Positions 48,524-57,975 of a stretch of DNA of 64,000 nt are shown here, piece by piece (within the stretch, counting starts at the first letter, position 1; every line of letters begins with the position of its first letter). The stretch is from Thiomicrorhabdus sediminis (GTDB lineage: Bacteria; Pseudomonadota; Gammaproteobacteria; Thiomicrospirales; Thiomicrospiraceae). The notes below the pieces were generated by a model, which was not told the DNA's origin, ran no database searches, and saw only the letters and a program-made list of their open reading frames with translations. The stretch is taken from positions 201,630-265,629 of the forward strand of contig NZ_CP040602.1 of NCBI RefSeq assembly GCF_005885815.1, given 5' to 3'. The translations under genes were made by a program, and so were the position numbers.

Positions 48524-49464
48524 TAGAACTGATATCCGCTTAATTGACGAGCTTGAGCGAAGTCATAGGCGGACATCGCTTTTTTAACTGCCGGTTGAAC
48601 TAGGCTGACACAAAGCGGTTCATCGGCAGTGCCGATAATCATGCCTTGTTTGCTGAGGGCAATCACCTTGCCGGCTTGGTTCTGGTATTGCGATTTTTCA
48701 TCGTCATTCAGTAATCTGGCCTGCCAAATGCGTAACGGCTTGTCTTCAAAATGGGTAAAGGCGACAGGGTATGGATTGAACGCCTGAATCTTGCGGACAA
48801 TCATCTGTGCCGGTTGTTGCCAGTTGATTTCGGCCTCGGCCTTATTCAGTTTTTCAGCATAGGTGACCAGGCTTTCATCCTGTTTTTCAGGCGATAAGCT
48901 GTTGGTTTCGAGCTGCCGTAAAGTCGCCAGCAATGCCTCGCATCCTAAAGTGCTTAAACGGTCATGTAAGGTTTGAGCACTGTCATCGGCGTTGATATTT
49001 GTATGCAGTTTATAGAGCATGTCGCCGGTATCGAGTCCGGCGTCCATCTGCATAATGGTAATACCGGTTTCTTTATCGCCGCTTTCAATGGCGCGCTGAA
49101 TCGGTGCGGCGCCACGCCAGCGAGGTAACAGTGAGGCATGAATATTCAAGCAGCCAAATTTAGGCATATCCAAAACCCGCTGTGGAAGAATCAATCCATA
49201 GGCGACAACAATCATAATGTCGGCATCAAGCGCTTTGAGTTCGGATTGGGCGTCCGGGTCTTTAAGCGATAGCGGTTGATAGACTGCAATGTTTTGCTCT
49301 AAAGCCACCTGTTTGACGGGGCTTGCCGTCAATTTGCGGCCTCGTCCGGCGGGGCGGTCTGGTTGGGTATAGACCGCCACCACGTCATGTTCGGATTCTA
49401 TAAGGGCTTTTAGAGGTGCAACGGAAAAATCAGGGGTTCCGGCAAAAACAATGCGCAGGCTCAT
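48523..49464 (-). CDS. fmt: Methionyl-tRNA formyltransferase
   Basis: Formylates initiator Met-tRNA. Family motifs are RIVFAGTPDFSV at the start, NIHASLLPRWRGAAPIQ with the catalytic Asn-His, and MDAGLDTGDM. The frame opens at 49515, but the ATG at 49462-49464 gives MSLRIVFAG and 313 residues, the family standard, so it is used. Located between def and rsmB. Confidence 0.97.
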   Translation of the reverse strand: MSLRIVFAGTPDFSVAPLKALIESEHDVVAVYTQPDRPAGRGRKLTASPVKQVALEQNIAVYQPLSLKDPDAQSELKALDADIMIVVAYGLILPQRVLDMPKFGCLNIHASLLPRWRGAAPIQRAIESGDKETGITIMQMDAGLDTGDMLYKLHTNINADDSAQTLHDRLSTLGCEALLATLRQLETNSLSPEKQDESLVTYAEKLNKAEAEINWQQPAQMIVRKIQAFNPYPVAFTHFEDKPLRIWQARLLNDDEKSQYQNQAGKVIALSKQGMIIGTADEPLCVSLVQPAVKKAMSAYDFAQARQLSGYQF

Positions 49465-49530
49465 AAAAATAGGATTCTTTTCATTGTGGTGGATTAGCTT
49501 ATGCAAAGCGGGCATGAAGGCAAATAGCGG

Positions 49531-50040
49531 TTATTCAGCCTGCTGAGCTTCCATATGTTTTTTAAATTTCTGCAGCGCGCGAGTACGCTTCAAACCTGAA
49601 AGGTGGTCGACAAACAGTTTACCGTTGAGGTGATCAATTTCATGCTGCAGACATACCGCCAATAATTCATTGGCTTCAAATTCGATGTTGTTGCCGTCGC
49701 GATCCATGCCGCGCACGATAATGTCGCTGGGGCGAGTCACTTTGGCGTAGACGCCAGGAATCGACAGGCAGCCTTCTTCCCAAGTGATTTCACCGGCGGA
49801 ACGGACTATTTCAGGGTTGATCAATGCGATCGGTTGGTCTTTGCTTTCCGATACATCGACGACAATGACGCGTTCTTGCACGGCAATCTGCGGTGCGGCC
49901 AGACCGATGCCGGGAGCATCGTACATGGTGTAAAACATGTCATCAATGAGTTTATCCATATCATCGGACATTTCAGCGACCGGCTTGCACATTTCACGTA
50001 AGCCTTGATCGGGATAAAGAACGATATCGAGTTTTTCCAT
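49531..50040 (-). CDS. def: Peptide deformylase
   Basis: Removes the formyl group from nascent proteins. The three metal and catalytic motifs are present: GIGLAAPQI, EEGCLSIPG and QHEIDHLNGKLF. 169 residues, normal length. First gene of the def-fmt-rsmB-DUF4390-ntrYX-trkAH block. Confidence 0.98.
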   Translation of the reverse strand: MEKLDIVLYPDQGLREMCKPVAEMSDDMDKLIDDMFYTMYDAPGIGLAAPQIAVQERVIVVDVSESKDQPIALINPEIVRSAGEITWEEGCLSIPGVYAKVTRPSDIIVRGMDRDGNNIEFEANELLAVCLQHEIDHLNGKLFVDHLSGLKRTRALQKFKKHMEAQQAE

Positions 50041-50076
50041 AGTGTCGTTTATACTTAAATTCCTTAATTGAACACT

Positions 50077-50108
50077 ATTATAGCTAACTCTGTCTGCGAC
50101 TATGTCAA
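50077..50108 (-). promoter_or_regulatory. Probable promoter of def
   Basis: On the minus strand TTGACA (complement of 50103-50108), 20 bp, TATAAT (complement of 50077-50082). Both hexamers are perfect but the spacing is long. The -35 lies inside the first codons of dprA. Confidence 0.4.
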
Positions 50109-51226
50109 CTTTTACCGATTTGCCCTCATTATTGGCCTACCAACAAGCCTTTGTCACGGTCTCTCAGGCCGAGTCGGTACAGGCCTATTTCGGCAGTCTG
50201 CAAAACGGTTTGGATGCCAGTCTGTCACAATGGCAAAACAGTCAGATCCTAACTGATGCACAACTGGAAAAACTGTTTGCCGAAGACATTGCCAGTAAGG
50301 TCGATTTGTCTTTGGATTGGGCGCAAGGCGATTCGCAGAATTGGTTGATTTACGGCGCGAAAGACTACCCCAAACAGCTTATGCAAATTGATGATGCGCC
50401 GCTGCTCTTGGGGGTGCGCGGTCAGGCTGAGCTGTTGAATGATCCGCAATTGGCGATAGTCGGTAGTCGCCATGCCTCTAAGCAGGGTATCAATATCGCC
50501 GAAGATTTTGCCCGGTTTTTATCGGATCGAGGTTTGATTGTTACCAGCGGACTGGCACGAGGCATTGATACCGCAGCCCACCAGGGGGCCTTGCAAGGTT
50601 TGGCGAAAACCGTTGCGGTGGTTGCTACCGGTCTGGATCGGATTTATCCGGCGGCCAATAAAAACCTCGGTCTGCAAATTGTCGAGCAGGGGGTGATGGT
50701 TTCCGAGTTTCCATTAGGTACTCAGCCGTTAAGTCATCATTTCCCGCGGCGCAATCGCATTATCAGTGGCTTGAGTCTGGGGACGCTGGTGGTCGAGGCG
50801 GCATTGCAGAGCGGTTCTTTAATTACCGCCAGACTGGCTTCCGAACAAGGTCGGGAAGTGTTTGCCGTACCCGGTTCAATTCATAACCCGCAAGCGAAAG
50901 GCTGTCATCAGTTGATCAAGCAGGGGGCTAAGTTGGTGGAAAGCGGCGAGGATATTCTGCAGGAAATCAGCGACTCTTTGAAGCCTTTGACCGCGACGGT
51001 TGATCATCGAGAAACAGATGCCCAAACCGCGCCGCAATGGGCAAAAAAGTTAACGCCCTCAGCTCAAAAACTGCTGGCCTTGATGGATTATGACGAAACC
51101 TCTTTAGATGAACTCGCGGTGCTTTCTAAAATGCCGGTTTCCAGTTTGCAAGCCGAATTGCTGATGCTCGAGTTGGACGGTGTTATTGAATCCTTGTCGG
51201 CGGGGCGTTGGCGTAAAATCCGCTAG
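50102..51226 (+). CDS. dprA: DNA-processing protein DprA
   Basis: Loads RecA onto incoming single-stranded DNA in natural transformation. The 374-residue protein has an N-terminal SAM-like region, the Rossmann domain (VGSRHASKQG, TSGLARGIDTAAHQGAL, FPRRNRIISGLS, GSLITARLASEQGREVFAVPG) and a C-terminal winged-helix domain. With comM (59459) it indicates some competence capacity. Divergent from def with a 61-bp gap. Confidence 0.96.
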   Translation: MSTFTDLPSLLAYQQAFVTVSQAESVQAYFGSLQNGLDASLSQWQNSQILTDAQLEKLFAEDIASKVDLSLDWAQGDSQNWLIYGAKDYPKQLMQIDDAPLLLGVRGQAELLNDPQLAIVGSRHASKQGINIAEDFARFLSDRGLIVTSGLARGIDTAAHQGALQGLAKTVAVVATGLDRIYPAANKNLGLQIVEQGVMVSEFPLGTQPLSHHFPRRNRIISGLSLGTLVVEAALQSGSLITARLASEQGREVFAVPGSIHNPQAKGCHQLIKQGAKLVESGEDILQEISDSLKPLTATVDHRETDAQTAPQWAKKLTPSAQKLLALMDYDETSLDELAVLSKMPVSSLQAELLMLELDGVIESLSAGRWRKIR

Positions 51227-51234
51227 TGTTTATG

Positions 51235-52170
51235 TTATCGGTTTAAATAAATCACCGCGGTGACACAGCTGCCGTTCTCACTGTAGTGCAGTTCATCAAA
51301 ACTGAATTGGTTGGCAATCATAATGCCGCGGCCGTGGTTGTCCATGGCGCGCATTTGGTTGAAATCAAGATAAGGCTCGGCATCAAAACCGCTGCCGTCG
51401 TCTTTAATGGTAAAGACCAAGCTGTCCTCGGTTCTATTCAAAATGATACTTACCTTACGCTCTTTGTATTTATCGTCGAATAAACGCTGATTGATTTCCT
51501 CTTTTAAACGGCCTTCGGAGATGAATTTGGTTTTATTCAAATAGCCGATCTCCAAATTGCCATGTTCAATGGCATTGAGCATTAGTTCAAACAATCCGAT
51601 AGTCGATTTTTTAGGGTCCGGTGTCATATAGGATAATACCGAGGCTAAATCATGTGCTTGTTCCACGGTTTTCACACTAAATTCGGCATATTGTAAAAGC
51701 GGCTGAGATGCCGAGAATTGGCGGATTTTAGGTGATAGCTGTTGGTAATGATTAAAGCCGTGATTGGCGGCGTTCAAAACACTTTTCAATAGCTCCAGCG
51801 AATAGGGAGCGATCAGGTAGAAGAATACCTCAATCGCCAGTCCTTGTTGAATGATTTCAGGTTGATTGCTTTGCAGTTGCAGTACAACCGGAATGTGTTG
51901 ATAGATAGGCTGGTTGCGTAAGCTTTGAAAAGCTTGAAAATGTTCGTCGGAAAAACAATTTTCGGCAATCAGATAACAGCAAAAGTCACTCGGAGAGAAG
52001 CTTTCGATGGTTTTTTGTGCGTGTTCTATGTCGCCAACAAATTCAGCGCTATAAGCCAGTTCGCCAAGGTTTTGCTGTAACGCCTTTTTTTCGTCACCGT
52101 GAAAGCCTATCGCTAAGACTCTATTCGGCGCTTGGCTGAAGGGTTTTGATGGCTTGATTCGAGTGGACAT
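51235..52170 (-). CDS. RsbW-like ATPase / receiver-like protein
   Basis: A 311-residue protein. The N-terminal half (about 15-130) looks like a receiver-type alpha/beta domain without the usual acidic pocket. The C-terminal half (about 175-311) is a HATPase of the RsbW/SpoIIAB type: N-box ELMLNAIEHGN, G1 DDGSGFD, G2 HGRGIM. Such proteins bind partner proteins as anti-sigma factors or kinases. The open frame starts at 52221, but the ATG at 52168-52170 (MSTRIKP) with GGAAG upstream is preferred. Convergent with dprA. Confidence 0.8.
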   Translation of the reverse strand: MSTRIKPSKPFSQAPNRVLAIGFHGDEKKALQQNLGELAYSAEFVGDIEHAQKTIESFSPSDFCCYLIAENCFSDEHFQAFQSLRNQPIYQHIPVVLQLQSNQPEIIQQGLAIEVFFYLIAPYSLELLKSVLNAANHGFNHYQQLSPKIRQFSASQPLLQYAEFSVKTVEQAHDLASVLSYMTPDPKKSTIGLFELMLNAIEHGNLEIGYLNKTKFISEGRLKEEINQRLFDDKYKERKVSIILNRTEDSLVFTIKDDGSGFDAEPYLDFNQMRAMDNHGRGIMIANQFSFDELHYSENGSCVTAVIYLNR

Positions 52171-52561
52171 AATGTTTTCACTTCCTATGCTCGCTTGAGC
52201 ATGAAATAAAGTATTGCACAATTTTGAACTGCCTTAATGGCATTAAAGCCTATTTATATTCAATTGTCGAATGACGTCACCAAAACATAGTAAAAAAATT
52301 TTGCTATGCCGAGTGGCTCTAGATAAGGCTTTGGTGTCGCTTGATTCTGGGTCGAGGCAAAAGAAAGATAAAAATCTGTTTGCAAATAACAAAAAAATTA
52401 TGCATCGTAAAAAAAAGGCAAAGCATATAAGAATTCTATAATATATGCGCCTATTATTTATATCGCCCATATTTGGGTTACATATATATAAGGTATCTTC
52501 AAACGTAAAGTATGGTCTCTTAAGGCCGTATTAGTGAACATTGGGTTAGAGTTTTTAAATT
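52171..52561. other. 391-bp intergenic region upstream of topA
   Basis: AT-rich and non-coding. A -10-like TATAAT at 52437-52442 and several AT tracts suggest promoters for topA and for the divergent RsbW-like gene; no convincing -35 was found. topA promoters often respond to supercoiling, which the sequence cannot show. Confidence 0.45.
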
Positions 52562-55057
52562 ATGACGAATTTGGTAATAGTGGAGTCTCCCGCTAAAGCA
52601 AAGACAATTGAAAAGTACCTGGGCAAAGACTTTACCGTGCGTTCAAGTTATGGGCATATTCGCGATATCCAGAAAAAGGGTATGGGGATTGATATTGCCA
52701 ACGGTTTCGAACCGAGCTACGAAATTTCGTCTGATAAAAAGAAAAACGTTGCTGAACTGAGAAAGCTCGCCAAAACGGCAGATGCCATCTGGCTCGCAAC
52801 CGATGAGGACCGCGAAGGGGAAGCCATTGCATGGCACCTGGCGGAAACCCTAAAGCTGAATGTAAACGAAACCAAGCGTATTGTTTTCCATGAAATCACC
52901 AAGCCGGCGATTCAGGCGGCGATTGCCTCGCCGCGTACCGTTGATTTGGATTTGGTGAACGCCCAGCAAGCGCGTCGTATCCTAGACCGAATTGTCGGTT
53001 TTGAACTGTCGCCGATTCTATGGAAAAAGATTCGTACCGGTTTGTCGGCCGGTCGTGTTCAGTCGGTGGCGGTACGTTTGATTGTGGAACGCGAAAAAGA
53101 GATTGAGGCCTTCGCTTCAAGTTTTGTCTTCCGTGTTCAAGGCGTATTGCAGCTACTTGATGATAACGGCAAGGTTGTTGGCGATTTGGAAGTCAAACGC
53201 AGTGCAACCTTTGATAATGAAGAACAAGCAAAAGAATTCTTAGCCGCGGTACAAAAAGCCAATCTGTCGGTGATCTCATTGGAAGAAAAACCGGCTAAGC
53301 GAGCTCCCAAAGCGCCGTTTACCACCTCGACACTGCAGCAGGAAGCGGCTTCAAAACTGGGCTTCTCGGTTAAGCAAACCATGATGATTGCGCAGCGCCT
53401 ATATGAGTCTGGGAAAATCACTTATATGCGTACCGACTCATTGAACCTGTCAGAAGTGGCGATTGAACAGGCCAAGCAGGTAATCAGCGAAAACTATGGT
53501 GGACAATACAGCGCACCGCGCCGTTATAAAACCAAAAATGCCGAAGCGCAGGAAGCTCACGAAGCGATTCGTCCGACCGATTTCAATGTTGAATCGGTCG
53601 CCGGCGAGCGCAATGAACAACGTCTTTATCAGCTGATCTGGCGTCGAGCGATTGCCTCGCAAATGGCCGAGGCACAATTAAAACGTACCACTGCGGAAGT
53701 CGGTATTGATCTATTGCCGGCCGATAAATTGACGGCCAAAGGTGAAGTGGTCACTTTTGACGGTTTCTTGAAGGTCTATAACTTCGAAGGTAAAGAAGAG
53801 CAGGGGCTATTGCCACCGATGACTATCGGTCAGAAGTTGCAACTAGGCGAGTTACAGGCTCGTCAGAGCTTTGCTCGACCACCGGCGCGCTATAATGAAG
53901 CCAGTTTGGTTCGCACCTTGGAAGAGATGGGGATTGGACGTCCGTCAACCTATGCACCAACCATCGATACGGTTCAGCAGCGTGGTTATGTGGTCAAGGA
54001 AGATCGCGAGGGAACACCTCGTGATTACCGTCAATTGATTTTGACGGCGGATGGTATTGAGGCGCAGACCTTGAGCGAGATGGCCGGTAGCGAAAAGAAC
54101 AAGCTGTTCCCGACCGATATCGCCGGCATTGTCACCAATTTCCTGAGTAAGCATTTTGAAGAGATTTTGGATTATCAATTCACTGCCAAGGTGGAAGACA
54201 AGTTTGATGTGATCGCCAAGGGTAAACTGGAATGGCAGCAGATGCTGCAAGAGTTCTATAACCAGTTCCATCCTCAAGTTTTGGCGGCTGAAGACGTTTC
54301 CCGTGAAGAAGCCGGGCAAGCGCGTTTATTGGGGCCACACCCGGAAAACGGTAAGCCGATGTTTGTTAAGATCGGCCGTTTTGGTCCTTATGTGCAATTG
54401 GGTGATGGCGAAAATGAAGAAAAACCACAGTTTGCCAGCCTGATGCCGGGACAGAAAATGGATCTGCTCACATTGGAACAAGCGCTTGATCTGTTCAAAT
54501 TGCCGCGTGAAGTCGGGCAGATGCCGCATGATTTCAAAGCGGAGGCAGTTGACGGTTCGGAGTTCTCGGTCGAAAAAGGTCAGACCTTGATCGCCAAGCA
54601 AGGACCTTTCGGGCCTTATCTGGAATATGGTACTAAGCTCTATGCGCCGATCAAAGGTTTCGACCCGCTTTCAATCACTTTGGAAGAAGCGGTCGCGCTG
54701 GTGGAAAATAAGATTCAGACTGAAGCCGAAAAGATTGTTAAGACATTCCCGGGTACCGATGTCAAAATTCTTAAGGGGCGTTGGGGGCCTTATATCACCG
54801 ATTTGGTGACCAAGAAAAATGCCAAAATCGCCAAGGATGAAGACGCTTTGCAATTGACGCTGGAAGAGTGTCAGAAGCGACTCGATGAAGCGCCTGAACC
54901 GAAAAAACGTGGTCGTGGAGCAGCGAAGAAGGCGCCGGCCAAGAAAGCCGCTGCGAAAAAAACTACCACTAAAAAAGCGGCAAGCAAAAAACCGGCGGCG
55001 AAAAAGACAGCAGCCAAGAAAACTACCGCTAAGAAAACTACGGCAACGAAAAAGTAG
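52562..55057 (+). CDS. topA: DNA topoisomerase I
   Basis: Relaxes negative supercoils. The 831-residue protein has the TOPRIM domain (IVESPAKAKTIEKYLG, ATDEDREGEAIAWHL), the catalytic Tyr in SGKITYMRTDSLNLS, and a C-terminal part with Topo-C repeats (for example QGPFGPYLEYG and KGRWGPYITD) instead of Cys4 zinc fingers. It ends in a long Lys/Ala/Thr tail (about 778-831) with KKA/KKT repeats, a DNA-binding extension known from other proteobacterial enzymes. Confidence 0.98.
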   Translation: MTNLVIVESPAKAKTIEKYLGKDFTVRSSYGHIRDIQKKGMGIDIANGFEPSYEISSDKKKNVAELRKLAKTADAIWLATDEDREGEAIAWHLAETLKLNVNETKRIVFHEITKPAIQAAIASPRTVDLDLVNAQQARRILDRIVGFELSPILWKKIRTGLSAGRVQSVAVRLIVEREKEIEAFASSFVFRVQGVLQLLDDNGKVVGDLEVKRSATFDNEEQAKEFLAAVQKANLSVISLEEKPAKRAPKAPFTTSTLQQEAASKLGFSVKQTMMIAQRLYESGKITYMRTDSLNLSEVAIEQAKQVISENYGGQYSAPRRYKTKNAEAQEAHEAIRPTDFNVESVAGERNEQRLYQLIWRRAIASQMAEAQLKRTTAEVGIDLLPADKLTAKGEVVTFDGFLKVYNFEGKEEQGLLPPMTIGQKLQLGELQARQSFARPPARYNEASLVRTLEEMGIGRPSTYAPTIDTVQQRGYVVKEDREGTPRDYRQLILTADGIEAQTLSEMAGSEKNKLFPTDIAGIVTNFLSKHFEEILDYQFTAKVEDKFDVIAKGKLEWQQMLQEFYNQFHPQVLAAEDVSREEAGQARLLGPHPENGKPMFVKIGRFGPYVQLGDGENEEKPQFASLMPGQKMDLLTLEQALDLFKLPREVGQMPHDFKAEAVDGSEFSVEKGQTLIAKQGPFGPYLEYGTKLYAPIKGFDPLSITLEEAVALVENKIQTEAEKIVKTFPGTDVKILKGRWGPYITDLVTKKNAKIAKDEDALQLTLEECQKRLDEAPEPKKRGRGAAKKAPAKKAAAKKTTTKKAASKKPAAKKTAAKKTTAKKTTATKK

Positions 55058-55142
55058 CCGCTTTCCTTAAAGCGGTGATTTACACTCTTCAATCTGCGCA
55101 TTGTTTTATCAAAGTTTAGCCTCGCTTTTAAAAGAGGCTAAA
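55058..55142 (+). terminator. Two hairpins after topA
   Basis: CCGCTTT / AAAGCGG (55058-55064 with 55069-55075) right after the stop, and a 9-bp stem TTTAGCCTC / GAGGCTAAA (55115-55123 with 55134-55142). Neither has a proper T-run. They probably mark the 3' end of topA. Nothing else is seen up to argS at 55351. Confidence 0.5.
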
Positions 55143-55350
55143 TAGGCTTGGATAGCGGAATGCGCTTTTATTTTTAAAATAACTGCGAGTTCGTGGCGTT
55201 ATTTTAGTAAAATACCCTGTTTTATAAATTCCAATGAATTGCTAAATTTCTTCGGTAAGAAACCGGTTTTGACTAAATAGTCGGCTCGTTTTTTCACCTT
55301 TTTAGTGTCATAAGACTCAACCACCCGCTTGCAACAAAAGAGATATTCGC

Positions 55351-57114
55351 ATGAAGCAGCAAATTGCGCAGATTTTGACCGACGTTGTTGAACAATTAAA
55401 ACAGCAGGATGTGATTCCTGCCGATGCCAGCCCGCGTATTAATGTCGAAAACACCCGAGATAAAGCCCATGGTGATTTTGCCACCAATCTGGCGATGATG
55501 TTGACCAAGCAGGCCGCTATGCCGCCGCGTGATCTAGCGCAGAAAATTATCGATTGCTTGGCCGATGTCGAGATTATCGACAAGGTGGAAATCGCCGGTC
55601 CAGGTTTCATCAACTTCTTTGTCAACGATTCGGCAAAATTCGATATTGTTGCTACGGTGTTGCAGCAGAAAGAGCAGTTCGGTAAATGCGATGTCGGTCA
55701 AGGCAAGTCGGTTTTGGTTGAATTCGTTTCGGCCAATCCGACAGGGCCTTTGCATGTCGGTCACGGACGTGGTGCCGCCTATGGCGCCAGTGTTGCCGAC
55801 CTTATGGAAACCGCGGGTTTCAATGTTTCACGTGAATATTACGTGAATGACGCCGGACGTCAGATGGATATCTTGGCGACTTCGGTATGGTTGCGCTATC
55901 TGCAGCAATGCGGCGAAGAACTGACTTTCCCGAGCAACGGCTATAAGGGCGAGTATATTTTCGATATTGTCAGCGCTTTGCAAAATGAAGTAGGCAATAG
56001 CCTGCAAAAACCGGCTATCGAAGTCTTTGCCGGGGTGACGGCTGACGAAGGTCAAGCCGGCGGCGATAAAGAAAAACACATCGATGACCTGATTATCAAA
56101 GCGAAAAATCTATTGGGTGCGCACCATTACGAACAGGTCTTCCAAGCGGCAGTGAATTCGATTCTGGGTGATATTAAAGACGATTTACGCGGTTTTAATG
56201 TCAACTTCGATAACTGGTTCTCGGAGCGCTCGTTAATGGAATCCGGTGTTATCGATGCCGCTATCGACAAGTTGCAGCAAGCCGATAAGATTTATGAGAA
56301 AAACGGTGCCTTATGGTTCCGTTCAACCGATTATGGTGATGAAAAAGACCGTGTTGTGGTGCGCGATAACGGTATCAAGACTTATTTTGCCTCGGACATC
56401 GCTTACCACTTCAATAAATTGGAGCGTGGTTTTGATATTCTGATTGATGTTTGGGGTTCCGATCATCACGGTTATGTACCGCGTGTTAAGGCGGCAATGC
56501 AAGCGATGGAAACCAATCCGCAAGCCTTACAGGTGTTATTGGTTCAGTTTGCGGTGCTTTATCGTGGCGGTGAAAAAGTACAGATGTCGACGCGTAGCGG
56601 ACAGTTTGTCACCTTGCGTGAATTGCGCGAAGAAGTCGGCAGTGATGCGGCGCGTTTTTTCTACGTGCAGCGTAAATCCGAGCAGCACATGGACTTTGAT
56701 TTGGATTTGGCGAAATCAAAATCAAATGAAAACCCGGTTTACTATATTCAATATGCTCATGCGCGTATTTGTCGTGTATTTTCTCAGGCCGTCGAGAAGG
56801 GTTATCAGTTCGATATCAATGCCGGTCTGGAGAAGCTGGCCATGTTGGATAGCGAACATGAAACAGCGCTGGCAATCGAGTTGGCGAAGTACCCTGAAAT
56901 TATCGCTCGCGCCGCTTTGGCCTATGAGCCGCACCAGATTGCTTACTATCTGAAGGATTTGGCTAATGGTCTGCATTCTTACTACAACGCCAGCCAGTTT
57001 ATTGTTGAGGATGACGATTTGCGTAATGCACGTTTAACTTTGATTTCGGCAGTACAGCAGGTGTTGAAAAACGGTCTGACATTGATTGGCGTTTCTGCTC
57101 CAGAGCAGATGTAA
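55351..57114 (+). CDS. argS: Arginyl-tRNA synthetase
   Basis: Class I synthetase charging tRNA-Arg. The 587-residue protein has the N-terminal Add-1 domain, the HIGH-like motif NPTGPLHVGHGRGAAYG, the degenerate KMSKS-like MSTRSG typical of ArgRS, and the DALR anticodon-binding domain at the C terminus. AAGAGA precedes the ATG. Confidence 0.98.
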   Translation: MKQQIAQILTDVVEQLKQQDVIPADASPRINVENTRDKAHGDFATNLAMMLTKQAAMPPRDLAQKIIDCLADVEIIDKVEIAGPGFINFFVNDSAKFDIVATVLQQKEQFGKCDVGQGKSVLVEFVSANPTGPLHVGHGRGAAYGASVADLMETAGFNVSREYYVNDAGRQMDILATSVWLRYLQQCGEELTFPSNGYKGEYIFDIVSALQNEVGNSLQKPAIEVFAGVTADEGQAGGDKEKHIDDLIIKAKNLLGAHHYEQVFQAAVNSILGDIKDDLRGFNVNFDNWFSERSLMESGVIDAAIDKLQQADKIYEKNGALWFRSTDYGDEKDRVVVRDNGIKTYFASDIAYHFNKLERGFDILIDVWGSDHHGYVPRVKAAMQAMETNPQALQVLLVQFAVLYRGGEKVQMSTRSGQFVTLRELREEVGSDAARFFYVQRKSEQHMDFDLDLAKSKSNENPVYYIQYAHARICRVFSQAVEKGYQFDINAGLEKLAMLDSEHETALAIELAKYPEIIARAALAYEPHQIAYYLKDLANGLHSYYNASQFIVEDDDLRNARLTLISAVQQVLKNGLTLIGVSAPEQM

Positions 57115-57135
57115 ACAAGACTAAGGGAAGGGTTT

Positions 57136-57915
57136 ATGCCGCGAGATTATCGCCATAAACAAACAGCGGCGGGCAAACAGACCTACCAACGCAAGTCTCA
57201 AGCAAAAAGCGCCGCTATGTACACCGGGCGTCCATTATTACCGATGTTTATGGCCGGTGTGTTTCTGGTTGGATTGGTACTTGCGATCGGCCTGTTTATC
57301 AGCCAGCAATTCGCTGCAGATTCGGCAAATCAAGCATCGGTTGCAGAAGTTAAACCCGCCGAACCGGTTAGACAAACAGTCCCGGTAGCCCCAGCAAAAG
57401 ATGATTCAGTCGCAGAAAATAATAGTGACACGGTTGTCGAGACCAGTGAAGCTGACGTTTCGCAAGAAAGCTCGGCATTAAAAGCGGCGCAGGATTTTCT
57501 GGGTTCTTTAGGCCGCTCCACAGAGCAGACTGAAGCTGATGAAGCGGTTATGGTCAGTGCGCTGGATACGCAAGCTCAAGCCGCCAAACCTGCTGCTCCC
57601 GAACCGGTATATAGCTTTTATCAAGGTCTTGGTGAGGTCGAAGTCCTGGTGGATGCTGAACCTTTGCCTGTACAGCTTGAAAAGGTGCACTATATTCAAG
57701 CCGGTTCGTTTGGTTCCAAAGAGATTGCCATCAAAGAACAGCAGCGTCTTGCCAAACATGGCGTAATGGTTAAATTGAATGAGTATCAAGGCACTAAGCG
57801 TATCTATTATCGTTTGGTAAGCGGGCCTTACCATAATCGTCTTGAACTCAATAAACAGCGCAATATTCTACGTCGTTTAGGTGCCAGCACCCTAGTGTTT
57901 AAACAGTCGAATTGA
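57136..57915 (+). CDS. SPOR-domain protein, FtsN-like
   Basis: A 259-residue inner-membrane protein with a basic cytoplasmic N terminus (PRDYRHKQTAAGKQTYQRKS), one helix (about 34-57), a long Ala/Pro/Glu-rich periplasmic linker and a C-terminal SPOR domain (about 185-258, YIQAGSFGSKEIAIKEQQRL) that binds denuded peptidoglycan at the septum. Position after argS and architecture match gammaproteobacterial FtsN-type proteins. It follows argS by 21 bp. Confidence 0.85.
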   Translation: MPRDYRHKQTAAGKQTYQRKSQAKSAAMYTGRPLLPMFMAGVFLVGLVLAIGLFISQQFAADSANQASVAEVKPAEPVRQTVPVAPAKDDSVAENNSDTVVETSEADVSQESSALKAAQDFLGSLGRSTEQTEADEAVMVSALDTQAQAAKPAAPEPVYSFYQGLGEVEVLVDAEPLPVQLEKVHYIQAGSFGSKEIAIKEQQRLAKHGVMVKLNEYQGTKRIYYRLVSGPYHNRLELNKQRNILRRLGASTLVFKQSN

Positions 57916-57975
57916 TTTCACAAACCTTTTTCAGGTCTGTGGAATGGCCTTGTAATATGGATTTATTGCTCGCGG